64,000 nt of DNA from Ideonella livida (GCF_010499455.1 NZ_JAAGOH010000020.1:25905-89904); one strand, 5' to 3'; shown: positions 54,806 through 63,812, numbered from the stretch's first letter. Notes: generated by a model not told the origin, from the sequence alone. A program made the numbers and translations.

Positions 54806-55525
54806 ATGCCCAACCACGACCTCCACGAGCTGTTCGAGAACAACCGTCGCTGGGCCGACGACACCGAAGCCCGCGAGCCGGGCTTCTTCAGCCGCCTGCT
54901 CAAGCAGCAGACCCCACAGTACCTCTGGATCGGTTGTGCCGACAGTCGGGTACCCGCCAACGAGCTGGTGGACCTGCTGCCCGGGGACCTGTTTGTGCAC
55001 CGCAACGTGGCCAATGTGGTGGCCCACTCTGACCTGAACGCCCTGTCGGTCATCCAGTACGCGGTGGACGCGCTGCGGGTGCGCCACGTCATCGTGGTGG
55101 GCCACAGCAACTGCGGCGGCGTCAAGGCCGCCCTGCAGGACCTGCGCTTGGGCCTGGTGGACAACTGGATCCGCCACGTCAAGGATGTGCGCAACCAGCA
55201 CCGCGACTGGCTGGACACCCTGCCCGAGCCCCTGCGCCTGAACGCCTTGGTGGAGCTGAACGTGCTGGAGCAGGCCCGCAACGTCTGTGAGACCACCGTG
55301 GTGCTGGACGCCTGGGCCCGCGGGCAGGACGTGGTGGTGCACGGCTGGGTCTACGGCCTGCACAACGGCCTGCTGGAAGACCTGCGCCTGACCTGCGCCC
55401 GCCCCGGCGATGTGCCCGAGGCCTATGCGGCGGCCCTGTCCGCGCTGCGCGCCCGCCATGAGCAGCTGGCCGGCGCGGCGGCCGATCCACAGGCCGTCCC
55501 CCCGGCCGCGTCCGCCCAGCCCTGA
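54806..55525 (+). CDS. can: beta-class carbonic anhydrase
   Basis: 239-residue zinc enzyme converting CO2 to bicarbonate in the cytoplasm. Zinc ligands are C44, H100 and C103 (IGCADSRVP and VVGHSNCGGV), and the D46-R48 dyad is present. LFVHRNVANVV is the family block. The Ala/Pro-rich end is dispensable-looking. A -10-like TACACT at 54752-54757 would give a short leader. It stands alone before the aceK operon. Confidence 0.96.
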   Translation: MPNHDLHELFENNRRWADDTEAREPGFFSRLLKQQTPQYLWIGCADSRVPANELVDLLPGDLFVHRNVANVVAHSDLNALSVIQYAVDALRVRHVIVVGHSNCGGVKAALQDLRLGLVDNWIRHVKDVRNQHRDWLDTLPEPLRLNALVELNVLEQARNVCETTVVLDAWARGQDVVVHGWVYGLHNGLLEDLRLTCARPGDVPEAYAAALSALRARHEQLAGAAADPQAVPPAASAQP

Positions 55526-55599
55526 GCCGGAAGCCGGGTGCCGGTCCGGCAGGTCGGGGCCCGGCCGGCGGTCACCTGGCGGCGGCTCCGCCATGTGTG

Positions 55600-55623
55600 G
55601 TTGACGTTTACGTTAACGTCAAC
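55600..55623. promoter_or_regulatory. LiuR-type ACGT palindrome upstream of aceK
   Basis: A perfect 8-bp inverted repeat GTTGACGT / ACGTCAAC with spacer TTACGTTA ends 20 bp before the aceK ATG. ACGT recurs every 6 bp at 55604, 55610 and 55616. Such TTACGT-type palindromes are typical targets of LiuR (MerR family). The MerR protein at 47922 is the obvious candidate. The repeat includes a -35-like TTGACG. Confidence 0.65.
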
Positions 55624-55643
55624 TTTGCCAGTCCTGCGCTACC

Positions 55644-57473
55644 ATGCGCGGCGCCATGTTCACCGCTCCGCTGACCGACCGCCGTGCCGCCGAGATCGCC
55701 CAGGTGCTGCTGGCCGGCTTTGACCGGCACTACCGCCTGTTCCTGGCCACCAGTGCGGCGGCGCAGGGGCGGTTTGAGGCGGAGGACTGGGCGGGGCAGC
55801 AGGCGGCGCAGCGTGAGCGCATCGAGTTCTATGACCTGCGGGTGGACGAGGCGGCCGCACGGCTGCAGGGGGAGTTCGGGGTGGGCGATCAGGACCTGGC
55901 CCTGTGGGCGCAGGTCAAGCTGCACTTCATGGGCCTGCTGACGCATCACCTGCAGCCGGAGCTGGCCGAGACCTTCTTCAACTCCGTCACCACCCAGGTG
56001 CTGGACCACCGCCGCTTCCACAAGGACGTGCTGTTCATGCGGCCGGCCGTCTCCACCGAGTACATCGAGAACGACGAGCCCGAGGCCCGTCCGACCTACC
56101 GGGCTTACTACCCCACGCCCGAGGGGCTGCGCCACACCCTGGACGAGCTGTTGGCCCACTACCAGCTGCGCTGCGATTGGGAAGACCTGCCCCGCGACCT
56201 AGAGCGCCTGCAGCGTGTGGTGGCCGAGCAGCTGGGCGCGGGCCCCTGGCGCGCCAACTGCCAGATCCAGGCCCTGTCGGCGCTGTTCTTCCGCAACAAG
56301 GGCGCCTATGTGGTGGGCAAGCTGGTCAACGGCCATGTGGAGACGCCGTTTGCGCTGGCCATTGTGTACGGCCGGCACCACCGCATCCGGCTGGATGCCG
56401 CGCTCTTTGGCGAGGACGAGCTGCAGCGCCTGTTCAGCTTTGCCCGCGCCTATTTCCAGGTGGCCATGGCGGTGCCGGCGGCGGTGGTGCAGTTCCTGCG
56501 CGCCCTCATGCCACGCAAGCCGCGCAGCGAGCTCTATAGCGCCCTGGGCCTGCACAAGCAGGGCAAGACGCTGTTCTTCCGCGACTTCCAGCACCACCTG
56601 CGCCACAGCAGCGACGCCTTCCGCATCGCCCCGGGCATCAAGGGCCTGGTCATGCTGGTGTTCGACCTGCCCAGCTACCCCTTCGTCTTCAAGCTGATCA
56701 AGGACCGCTTCCCGCCGCAGAAGCCCACCACCCGTGAAGGCGTCAAGGCCAAGTACCAGCTGGTCAAGCAGCACGACCGCGTGGGCCGTATGGCCGACAC
56801 GCTGGAGTTCTCCAACGTGGTGCTGCCGCGCGGGCGCTTCTCGCCCGAGCTGCTGGCCGAGCTGCAGCGCGAGGCGCCCAGCCAGGTGGTCTTGACCGAG
56901 CGCGACGGCCAGCCCCTGGTGCTGCTGCGCCACGTCTACATCGAGCGGCGGCTGGTTCCGCTCAACCTCTACCTGCAGGAGGCCACGCCCGTGCAGCTGG
57001 AGGCCGCCGTGATCGAGTACGGCAACGCCATCAAGGACCTGGTGGCGGCCAACATCTTTCCCGGCGACATGCTGTGGAAGAACTTTGGCGTGGCCCGCCA
57101 CGGCAAGGTGGTGTTCTACGACTACGACGAGATCGAGTACCTGACCGACTGCACCTTCCGCCACGTGCCCGCACCGCGCAACGAGGAGGAAGAGATGTCG
57201 GGCGAGGTCTGGTACGCCGTGCGACCGGGCGACGTGTTCCCGGAGACTTTTGAGCCCTTCTTGCTGGGCCACCCCGGCGTGCGCGAGGCCTTCATGGCCC
57301 ACCACGCTGACCTGCTGGACCCGGCCTTCTGGCAGGCCCACCAGGCGCGCATCCGCGCTGGCCATGTGCACGACATCTTTCCCTACGACCCGGCGCGCCG
57401 CTTCGGCCCGCCGCGGGCTGACGAGGCCCTGCCGCCCCCGCCGCCCCCTGAGCCTTCCCTTCGAACCCCCTGA
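55644..57473 (+). CDS. aceK: isocitrate dehydrogenase kinase/phosphatase
   Basis: 609-residue bifunctional enzyme that phosphorylates and dephosphorylates isocitrate dehydrogenase, setting flux between the TCA cycle and the glyoxylate shunt. LLAGFDRHYRLFL near the start, FMRPAVSTEYIENDEP, IAPGIKGLVMLVFDLPSYPFVFK, and the catalytic NIFPGDMLWKNFGV and VVFYDYDEIEYLTDC blocks are diagnostic. The start is 55644 or the ATG at 55656. The thiolase gene follows after 11 bp, so it appears to lead a fatty-acid degradation operon. Confidence 0.97.
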   Translation: MRGAMFTAPLTDRRAAEIAQVLLAGFDRHYRLFLATSAAAQGRFEAEDWAGQQAAQRERIEFYDLRVDEAAARLQGEFGVGDQDLALWAQVKLHFMGLLTHHLQPELAETFFNSVTTQVLDHRRFHKDVLFMRPAVSTEYIENDEPEARPTYRAYYPTPEGLRHTLDELLAHYQLRCDWEDLPRDLERLQRVVAEQLGAGPWRANCQIQALSALFFRNKGAYVVGKLVNGHVETPFALAIVYGRHHRIRLDAALFGEDELQRLFSFARAYFQVAMAVPAAVVQFLRALMPRKPRSELYSALGLHKQGKTLFFRDFQHHLRHSSDAFRIAPGIKGLVMLVFDLPSYPFVFKLIKDRFPPQKPTTREGVKAKYQLVKQHDRVGRMADTLEFSNVVLPRGRFSPELLAELQREAPSQVVLTERDGQPLVLLRHVYIERRLVPLNLYLQEATPVQLEAAVIEYGNAIKDLVAANIFPGDMLWKNFGVARHGKVVFYDYDEIEYLTDCTFRHVPAPRNEEEEMSGEVWYAVRPGDVFPETFEPFLLGHPGVREAFMAHHADLLDPAFWQAHQARIRAGHVHDIFPYDPARRFGPPRADEALPPPPPPEPSLRTP

Positions 57474-57484
57474 GGAGACCCGCC

Positions 57485-58663
57485 ATGTCCGATCCCGTCG
57501 TCATCGCCTCCGCCGCCCGCACGCCCATCGGCGGCCTGCTGGGCGACTTCGCCAGCCTCAGCGCCTCGGACCTGGGCGCGGTGGCCATCCGGGCCGCCGT
57601 GGAACGTGCCGGTGTGCCGGGTGACGCCGTGGCCGAGGTGCTGATGGGCAACTGCCTGATGGCCGGCCAGGGTCAGGCCCCGGCGCGCCAGGCCGCGCTC
57701 AAGGCCGGCTTGCCGCTGACCGCCGGCGCCGTCACCCTGAGCAAGATGTGCGGCTCCGGCATGCGCGCGGCCATGCTGGCGCACGACATGCTGCGTGCCG
57801 GCACGGCCGAGGTCATGGTGGCCGGTGGCATGGAGAGCATGACCAACGCCCCGCACCTGATGTTCGCCCGCAAGGGCGTCAAGTACGGCGCGGCGCAGAT
57901 GTTTGACCACATGGCCATGGACGGCCTGGAAGACGCCTACGAAAAGGGCAAGGCCATGGGCGTGTTCGCCGAGGCCTGCGTGGACAAGTACGGCTTCAGC
58001 CGTGAGGCGCAGGACGCCTACGCCATCACCTCCACCACCCGCGCCAAGGCCGCCAACGAGGACGGCCGCTTCGACTGGGAGATGGCCCCCGTGACCCTGC
58101 CGGGCAAGGGCGGCGAGACGCTGGTGAAGTTTGACGAGCAGCCCTTCAAGGCCAAGCTCGACAAGATCGCCGGGCTCAAGCCCGCCTTCAAGAAGGACGG
58201 CACCATCACCGCCGCCAACGCCAGCAGCATTTCTGACGGCGCCGCCGCCCTGGTGCTGATGCGCGAATCCACCGCCCGGGCCCTGAACGTCACGCCGCTG
58301 GCGCGCATCGTCAGCCACGCCGTGCACGCGCAAGAGCCGGCCTGGTTCTCCACCGCCCCGGCCGGCGCCATCACCAAAGCCTTGGCCAAGGCCGGCTGGA
58401 CCGCCGGCCAGGTGGACCTGTGGGAGGTCAACGAGGCCTTCGCCGCCGTCACCATGGCCGCCATGGCCGAGTTCCAGCTGCCGCACGAGATCGTCAACGT
58501 CCACGGTGGCGCCTGCGCCCTGGGCCACCCCATCGGCGCCTCAGGCGCGCGCATCCTGGTCACCCTGCTGGGGGCCCTGCGGCACCAGGGCAAGAAGCGC
58601 GGCATGGCCTCGCTGTGCATTGGCGGCGGCGAAGCCACGGCCCTGGCCGTGGAGCTGTATTGA
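57485..58663 (+). CDS. acetyl-CoA C-acetyltransferase (thiolase II)
   Basis: 392-residue thiolase. The acyl-accepting nucleophile is C89 (SKMCGSGM), and H348 and C378 (GHPIGASG and LCIGGGEA) complete the active site. The size and AARTPIGGLLGDF start match the AtoB/PhaA group that makes or cleaves acetoacetyl-CoA. GAGGAG precedes the ATG. It lies between aceK and an SDR gene in one apparent operon, so degradation rather than polyhydroxybutyrate synthesis seems favoured here. Confidence 0.95.
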   Translation: MSDPVVIASAARTPIGGLLGDFASLSASDLGAVAIRAAVERAGVPGDAVAEVLMGNCLMAGQGQAPARQAALKAGLPLTAGAVTLSKMCGSGMRAAMLAHDMLRAGTAEVMVAGGMESMTNAPHLMFARKGVKYGAAQMFDHMAMDGLEDAYEKGKAMGVFAEACVDKYGFSREAQDAYAITSTTRAKAANEDGRFDWEMAPVTLPGKGGETLVKFDEQPFKAKLDKIAGLKPAFKKDGTITAANASSISDGAAALVLMRESTARALNVTPLARIVSHAVHAQEPAWFSTAPAGAITKALAKAGWTAGQVDLWEVNEAFAAVTMAAMAEFQLPHEIVNVHGGACALGHPIGASGARILVTLLGALRHQGKKRGMASLCIGGGEATALAVELY

Positions 58664-58682
58664 CCCGCTGGGCGCTGCCACC

Positions 58683-59396
58683 ATGGATGAACACCTGAAC
58701 CCGGCCACGGCCACCGCCCCCTGGGCCCCGCGCAGCGCGCTGGTGCTGGGCGCCTCGCGCGGCATTGGCTTGGCACTGGTGCGCCAGTACCGGGAGGCCG
58801 GCCTGGCCGTCACCGCCACCGCGCGGGATGAGGCCGGGCTGGCCCGCCTGCAGGCCCTGGGCGCGCGGGCCCTGAAGCTGGACGTGACCCAGACCACCAG
58901 CGCCGCCGGCCTGGCCTGGCAGCTCGATGGCGAGGCCTTTGACGCCGTGTGGTTCGCTGCCGGCGTGTATGGCCCCAACACCCGTGGCCTGCAGGCCCCC
59001 ACCGCGGCCGATTTCGACGCCGTCATGCGCACCAATGTGCTGGGCGCCATGCTGGTGATGCCGCAACTGGTGGACGCGCTGGCCCCCGGCGCCCGGGTGG
59101 CGCTGCTGTCTTCGCGCATGGGCAGCATCGGCGCGCGCACGCACAGTGGCGGCTGGCTCTACCGCGCCTCCAAGGCGGCGCTCAATTCGGTGCTGGCCGA
59201 TCTGGCCCTGGCCTGGCAAGGCCGCGCGCTGTGCGTGGCCGTGCACCCGGGCTGGGTGCGCACCGACATGGGTGGCCCCGAGGCCGATCTGGAGGTGGAC
59301 CACAGCGCCGCCGACCTGCGCGCCCTGCTGGCCGGCCTGGTGCCCGACGCGCATGGCGGCTTTTTTGACCACAGCGGCGCGCGCCTGCCTTGGTGA
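58683..59396 (+). CDS. short-chain dehydrogenase/reductase
   Basis: 237-residue SDR with NAD(P)-binding GASRGIG at 23-29 and catalytic Y160-x3-K164 (LYRASK), Ser in LLSSRMGSIG. The text AVHPGWVRTDMGG is typical of the C-factor-like or YbbO-like subgroup. The substrate is unknown. It starts 19 bp after the thiolase and precedes the acyl-CoA dehydrogenase by 36 bp. Confidence 0.9.
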   Translation: MDEHLNPATATAPWAPRSALVLGASRGIGLALVRQYREAGLAVTATARDEAGLARLQALGARALKLDVTQTTSAAGLAWQLDGEAFDAVWFAAGVYGPNTRGLQAPTAADFDAVMRTNVLGAMLVMPQLVDALAPGARVALLSSRMGSIGARTHSGGWLYRASKAALNSVLADLALAWQGRALCVAVHPGWVRTDMGGPEADLEVDHSAADLRALLAGLVPDAHGGFFDHSGARLPW

Positions 59397-59432
59397 GCCC
59401 CGCTGCCCCATTCCCATTCGCTGGAGACCCCG

Positions 59433-60566
59433 ATGCTGCTGTCTGAAGACCACCGCGCTGTGCAGGACGCCGTGCGCGCCTATGTGCAGGAGCAGATCGC
59501 CCCGCACGCCGCCCGCTGGGACAAGGAGCACCACTTCCCGGCCGAGCAGCTCAAGGGCCTGGCCGCCCTGGGCTGCTACGGCGTGGCCGTGCCCACCGAG
59601 TACGACGGCGCCGGCCTGGACTACCTGGCCCTGAGCCTGATCCTAGAAGAGATCGCCGCCGGCGATGGTGGCACCTCCACCCCGGTCAGCGTCAACAACT
59701 GCCCCGTCTGCTCCATCCTCATGGCCTTCGGCAACGAGGACCAGAAGCAGCGCTTCTTGAAGCCCCTGGCCCGGGGCGACCTGCTCGGCGCCTTCTGCCT
59801 GACCGAGCCGCATGTGGGCTCCGAGGCCGGCGGGCTGAAGACCCGCGCCGTGCGCGAGGGCGACGACTACGTGCTCAACGGCGTCAAGCAGTTCATCACC
59901 AGCGGCAAGCACGGTGACGTCGCCATCGTCATGGCCGTGACCGACCCTGCCGCCGGCAAGAAGGGCATCAGCGCCTTTCTGGTGCCCACCGCCACGCCCG
60001 GCTACGTGGTGGCGCGCGTGGAGGACAAGATGGGCCAGCACAGCTCCGACACCGCGCAGATCGTCTTTGAGAACTGCCGCGTGCCCGCCGCCCACCGCAT
60101 CGGTGATGAAGGCATGGGCCTGAAGATCGCGCTCTCCGGCCTGGAGGGCGGGCGCATTGGCATTGCCAGCCAGAGCATCGGCATGGCCCGTGCGGCCTTT
60201 GAGGCGGCGCTGCAGTACAGCAAGGACCGTGTGGCCTTTGGCCAGCCGATCTTTGAGCACCAGGCCGTGCAGCACAAGCTGGCCGACATGGCCACCCAGA
60301 TCGAAGCCGCGCGGCAGCTGGTCTGGCATGCCGCCGCCCTGAAGGACGCCGGCCAGCCCTGCCTGAAAGAGGCCGCCATGGCCAAGCTCTTTGCCAGCGA
60401 GATGGCCGAGAAGGTCTGCTCGGCCGCCATCCAGGTGCACGGCGGCTACGGCTACCTGAGCGACTTCCCGGTGGAGCGCATCTACCGCGATGTGCGCGTG
60501 TGCCAGATCTACGAGGGCACCTCGGAGGTGCAGAAGATCCTCATCGGGCGCGCCCTGGCGGGTTGA
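59433..60566 (+). CDS. acyl-CoA dehydrogenase
   Basis: 377-residue FAD enzyme that forms the first double bond in acyl-CoA breakdown. FCLTEPHVGSEAGGL and FITSGKHGDVAIV are the flavin-binding signatures, and the catalytic base is E361 in IYEGTSEVQ. This position is that of short/medium-chain enzymes, so isovaleryl-type specificity is less likely. It ends the aceK-led operon; no electron-transfer flavoprotein genes are present in the window. Confidence 0.95.
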   Translation: MLLSEDHRAVQDAVRAYVQEQIAPHAARWDKEHHFPAEQLKGLAALGCYGVAVPTEYDGAGLDYLALSLILEEIAAGDGGTSTPVSVNNCPVCSILMAFGNEDQKQRFLKPLARGDLLGAFCLTEPHVGSEAGGLKTRAVREGDDYVLNGVKQFITSGKHGDVAIVMAVTDPAAGKKGISAFLVPTATPGYVVARVEDKMGQHSSDTAQIVFENCRVPAAHRIGDEGMGLKIALSGLEGGRIGIASQSIGMARAAFEAALQYSKDRVAFGQPIFEHQAVQHKLADMATQIEAARQLVWHAAALKDAGQPCLKEAAMAKLFASEMAEKVCSAAIQVHGGYGYLSDFPVERIYRDVRVCQIYEGTSEVQKILIGRALAG

Positions 60567-60630
60567 GCGGCGCCGCAGCACCGGCCCGCCGGCCGGGTGC
60601 CGTCCCCACCGCTCCCTATACTGGCCCGCC

Positions 60631-61644
60631 ATGAGCAAACAGCAAGCACCGGCCCCCACGGCGGCCGACAGGCAGGAGCGCCGCGCCGCGCGCAAAGGCG
60701 GCATGGGCCAGGTTCGGCGCGATCTGCGCCTGCTGCTGCGCGAGGGCCGGCACGCCGAGTTCACCGCCCGCATGGCCCAGCTGGGCCTGCAGGAGCAGCG
60801 CGACCACCGCTGCCTGCTTCAGCCCCTTCCGCTGCAGGCGGCGGCGCCGCGCATGGTGTTCATCTGCGGCCTGCACCGCAGCGGCACCTCGATGATCGAG
60901 CGCTACCTCACCGCCAAGTTCGAGGCCGCCGCCCTGCGGGCGCCCGGCGTGCCGGAGAACGAGGGGCAGTTCCTCCAGGACGTCTACCCGGTGGAGTTCC
61001 CCTACGGCGGGCCCGGTCTGTTTGCCTTCTCTGCCGGCATGCGGCCGGCCCCGGTGGCCGACGAGGCCCTGGCCCAGCGCCAGCGCGAGCGCCTGCTGGA
61101 ATGCTGGAACGGCTTTGCCACCGAGCCCGCCCCGGTGCTCATCGAGAAGAGCCCGCCCAACATCACCAAGATCGCCTACCTGCGCAGCCTGTTTCCACAG
61201 GCCCGGTTCGTGATCTGGACCCGCGATCCGCGGGCGGTGTCGCTGGCCACGCAGAAATGGTCAGGCACCACGCTGGAACAGCTGATGATGCACTGGCACA
61301 CCGCCTACAGCCTGGCACTGGCCGACCTGGGCCCGGACTGCATGCTCATGTCCTACGAGGCCTTCTGCGAAGACCCGCCGCTGGCCCTGGCCCGGCTGGG
61401 CGACTTCCTGGGCCTGACGCTGCGCCGCAAGCACAACCAGGTGCCCGCCCGCTTCCGCGAGGTGCGCAACTCCAACGGCAAGTACCTGGAGCAGTTTCCG
61501 CCCATGAACTTGCGGCTCAAGCTGGCCGCCTGGGACCTGCTGGGCTACGAGGTGCCCGCCCCACCGGCCGTGGAGGCCGGGGACACCGATGAGGCAGCGC
61601 CTCAGGCGGCGGGAGCCGCCTCCGCCTCGCCCACCGCGGGCTGA
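60631..61644 (+). CDS. sulfotransferase family protein
   Basis: 337-residue P-loop protein. The PAPS-binding loop is at 79-88 (CGLHRSGTSMIE), and FVIWTRDPRAVSLATQKW with the Arg and Ser forms the 3'-phosphate site. EKSPPNITKIAYLRSLFPQAR between them is typical of bacterial sulfotransferase_3-type proteins. The target is unknown. TATACT ends 9 nt before the ATG without a ribosome-binding site, so the mRNA may be leaderless. Its end overlaps the convergent membrane protein gene by 43 bp. Confidence 0.88.
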   Translation: MSKQQAPAPTAADRQERRAARKGGMGQVRRDLRLLLREGRHAEFTARMAQLGLQEQRDHRCLLQPLPLQAAAPRMVFICGLHRSGTSMIERYLTAKFEAAALRAPGVPENEGQFLQDVYPVEFPYGGPGLFAFSAGMRPAPVADEALAQRQRERLLECWNGFATEPAPVLIEKSPPNITKIAYLRSLFPQARFVIWTRDPRAVSLATQKWSGTTLEQLMMHWHTAYSLALADLGPDCMLMSYEAFCEDPPLALARLGDFLGLTLRRKHNQVPARFREVRNSNGKYLEQFPPMNLRLKLAAWDLLGYEVPAPPAVEAGDTDEAAPQAAGAASASPTAG

Positions 61645-62057
61645 ACCACCGGGCTCGCCGCCCCCTCGGGTCGCAGGCCCGCGCCCTGCCCGCCGCAGAC
61701 CAGCCACCACAGCGGGGCGCTCCACCACAGCAGCAGGGGCCGGGCATCACCGGCGCCGCCCTGCTGCAGGTGCAGCGCATGCCAGAGGGCGGCGGCGGCC
61801 ACCACCAGCACGCCGGCGACCAGCATGCCGCGGGCCAGGCCGGGCGCCCAGCGCTGGGCGCGCAGGCTCAGCAGCATGCCCGCCAGCGCGCCGGCCGACT
61901 GCAGTGCCCACGCGGCACCCGCTGGCAGGCCCAGCGCCCGCAGGCCGCGGCCCAGCGGGTCCACGGCAGGCATCACGGCCAGGCCGGCGGCCACGGCCAG
62001 CATGAACGCCAGCCAGAGCAGGCGGTTGCAGCGCAGGGTGAGTTGTTGGGCGGGCAT
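61602..62057 (-). CDS. hypothetical four-helix membrane protein
   Basis: 151-residue protein with four predicted membrane segments (LLWLAFMLAVAAGLAVM, AAWALQSAGALAGMLLSL, GMLVAGVLVVAAAALWHAL, LLLWWSAPLWWLVCGG). No family was recognised. The ATG at 62057 is the last start before the first segment. The 3' end overlaps the sulfotransferase gene on the other strand, which lowers confidence in the exact C-terminus. Confidence 0.6.
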   Translation of the reverse strand: MPAQQLTLRCNRLLWLAFMLAVAAGLAVMPAVDPLGRGLRALGLPAGAAWALQSAGALAGMLLSLRAQRWAPGLARGMLVAGVLVVAAAALWHALHLQQGGAGDARPLLLWWSAPLWWLVCGGQGAGLRPEGAASPVVQPAVGEAEAAPAA

Positions 62058-62159
62058 GGCGGGCTCCGGGGGGGCGGGGGCAGATGCGCACTGTGCCCAG
62101 TCACCACCTCGCGGGCATCGCCCGGATGGGGGAGAGGCCGGCGCACGACGCCGCATGGC

Positions 62160-63086
62160 TCAGCCGGCGGCCGCGCCCGCGGAGGGGGGCCCGCCAAGTG
62201 CCGCGGGCGAGGGCGCGGGGGGCAGGTCTGGCGCCATGTCCTCGTCCAGGTCCTGCAGCAGGGCCAGGGTCGGGTTCTCGCCCAGGTTGAGCAGGCGGGC
62301 GATGTCACGCACATCGTCGGGCAGTGCCGGGTTGTCCCAGCTGGCGGCGGAATGCCGGGCCAGACGCACCGCCAGCAGCACGTTGCGCACCTGGCTGGCC
62401 TCGGCGTGCCGGTCGTCGCTGATCTGCACCAGCAGCGGTGGCAGGCGCCATTGCACCATCAGGGCATGCTGCACCTCGGGCAGGGTGCAGCCCAGCAGCT
62501 CGCGCTGGATGGCGGCGCTGCGCAGCGTGGGGTCGGCCTGCTGGCGCTGCTGCATCTGCAGTGCCAGGACCGGGGCGTGCAGCCACAGCAGCATCTCGGC
62601 AAAGTCGTGCAGCAACGCCGCCTCATGGATGACGGGGGCGTCCTGGTCCATGCGGTGCACCGCGAAGCCCAGTGCAAAGCGGCTGGCGCGGCAGGCGCGG
62701 TGCAGCACCCGCTGCAGGCCGTCCAGGGCCTCGGGCAGGTCGGCCAGGTGCTGCTCTACCGTGGGCTGCGGCCCGAAGTCGCGGAAGAAGGGCGTGATGC
62801 CGGTCATCACCAGCGCCTCGCGCACCGTCTCGGCCTCGCCCAGACGGCGTCCGCGTTGCAACTGGGTGGTGTGGATGAGCAGCTTGAGCGTCATCAGCGG
62901 GTCCACGCCGATCACCTCGGTGAGCATGCGGGCGTCGACTTCGTCCTCGATGGCGCGCAGGCCTTCCAGCGCGCTGGCGGTGCTGGCCATGATGGGCAGG
63001 TCGGCCGGGGCCAGGCGCCGCACCCACCAGCCCAGCCCCGCGGCCAGGGGCGCGGGAACGCGGAAGGGCTTGGGGGTGTCGGGCAT
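62160..63086 (-). CDS. HDOD domain protein
   Basis: 308-residue protein with an HDOD (HD-related output) domain at about 25-260. LPIMASTASALEGLRAIEDEVDARMLTEVIGVDPLMTLKLL is the usual start, and HEAALLHDFAEMLLWLHAP keeps the HD-like residues. The C-terminal part is Ala/Pro-rich. HDOD proteins act in signalling and motility control without known enzyme activity. It is alone in its transcription unit as far as can be seen. Confidence 0.87.
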   Translation of the reverse strand: MPDTPKPFRVPAPLAAGLGWWVRRLAPADLPIMASTASALEGLRAIEDEVDARMLTEVIGVDPLMTLKLLIHTTQLQRGRRLGEAETVREALVMTGITPFFRDFGPQPTVEQHLADLPEALDGLQRVLHRACRASRFALGFAVHRMDQDAPVIHEAALLHDFAEMLLWLHAPVLALQMQQRQQADPTLRSAAIQRELLGCTLPEVQHALMVQWRLPPLLVQISDDRHAEASQVRNVLLAVRLARHSAASWDNPALPDDVRDIARLLNLGENPTLALLQDLDEDMAPDLPPAPSPAALGGPPSAGAAAG

Positions 63087-63171
63087 GGTGGCGGCGGGCG
63101 GTGTCCTCGCCTTATCGGCCCGTGGCGGGCCGGACTTGAGGGGGTCTCGGGTCCGGCCCGTGGGGGGGGGC

Positions 63172-63426
63172 TTACAGGCGTCGCGTGTCCAGATACCCGA
63201 CCAGGCGGCCGTCCACGTAGAGCGCGCCTTCCGGTGCGCCGGCTTCGGCGTGGAATTCCACTTGCGGCGGCGCCAGGGGCGCGGTGCGGGCCGGTGCAGC
63301 GCCCAGGCGGTGGGCGATGCGCAGCAGGTGACGGGCCAGGGCACGCAGGGCGCGGGCGGTGCGGTGGCGCCAGGGGCGGGGGGCGGGCCAGGGGGCGGCC
63401 AGGCCGGCGGGCAGGAGTTCAGGCAT
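63172..63426 (-). CDS. small conserved-looking protein
   Basis: 84-residue protein. A Pro/Arg-rich first half leads to VEFHAEAGAPEGALYVDGRLVGYL, a pattern seen in other Burkholderiales small proteins by memory. Function unknown. GGAG lies 8 nt before the ATG. It follows the 55-residue gene at 63487 by 60 bp, likely in the same transcript. Confidence 0.6.
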   Translation of the reverse strand: MPELLPAGLAAPWPAPRPWRHRTARALRALARHLLRIAHRLGAAPARTAPLAPPQVEFHAEAGAPEGALYVDGRLVGYLDTRRL

Positions 63427-63486
63427 GTCGGTCTCCAGGGGTCGCCCGGGCCTGCGGTCCGGCAGGGCGTCGGGGCGACGGGGCAG

Positions 63487-63654
63487 TCAGGCGGTATCGG
63501 GGGGGTGCCGCCGCTCGCGCAGCTGGCTGTGCAGCTCACGCTGCGCCTGCTGCTGACGGCGTCGGCTGGCGGTGCGGTGCGGGCCGGCGGCGCGCTGGCG
63601 CGCCGGCAAGGCCAGCGGATTGCGCGGCCGGGAGGGGGGCAGGGTGCAGGGCAT
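63487..63654 (-). CDS. very small Arg/Gln-rich protein
   Basis: 55-residue frame starting MPCTLPPSRPRNPLALPARQ and ending LHSQLRERRHPPDTA, with a central ASRRRQQQAQRELHSQ stretch that looks helical and basic. GGAG lies 6 nt before the ATG, and an AT-rich promoter-like patch lies about 130 bp upstream. No family is recognised. The spacing to the next small gene suggests an operon of two. Confidence 0.5.
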   Translation of the reverse strand: MPCTLPPSRPRNPLALPARQRAAGPHRTASRRRQQQAQRELHSQLRERRHPPDTA

Positions 63655-63782
63655 GGAGACTCCGTTTCCCGGGCGGCCGGCGGCCGGACCCGAAGGCGGG
63701 GAGGAGGGGCGGGGGAGCGTCTGCGGCGGTGTGGCCGGCGGGGCAGGCCGTGACGTCAGACGGGCGCAATGATAAACATTCG

Positions 63783-63812
63783 ATTATCTTGCGCAAGTGT
63801 CATTTACAAAAT
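63783..63812 (-). promoter_or_regulatory. AT-rich promoter region of the small-gene pair
   Basis: On the minus strand, GATAAT (63783-63788) is a good -10 with a weak -35 TTTGTA at 16 bp. The perfect palindrome CTTGCGCAAG (63788-63797) overlaps the spacer. The 60-bp patch at about 63763-63825 is the most AT-rich stretch in this part of the window. Confidence 0.4.
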
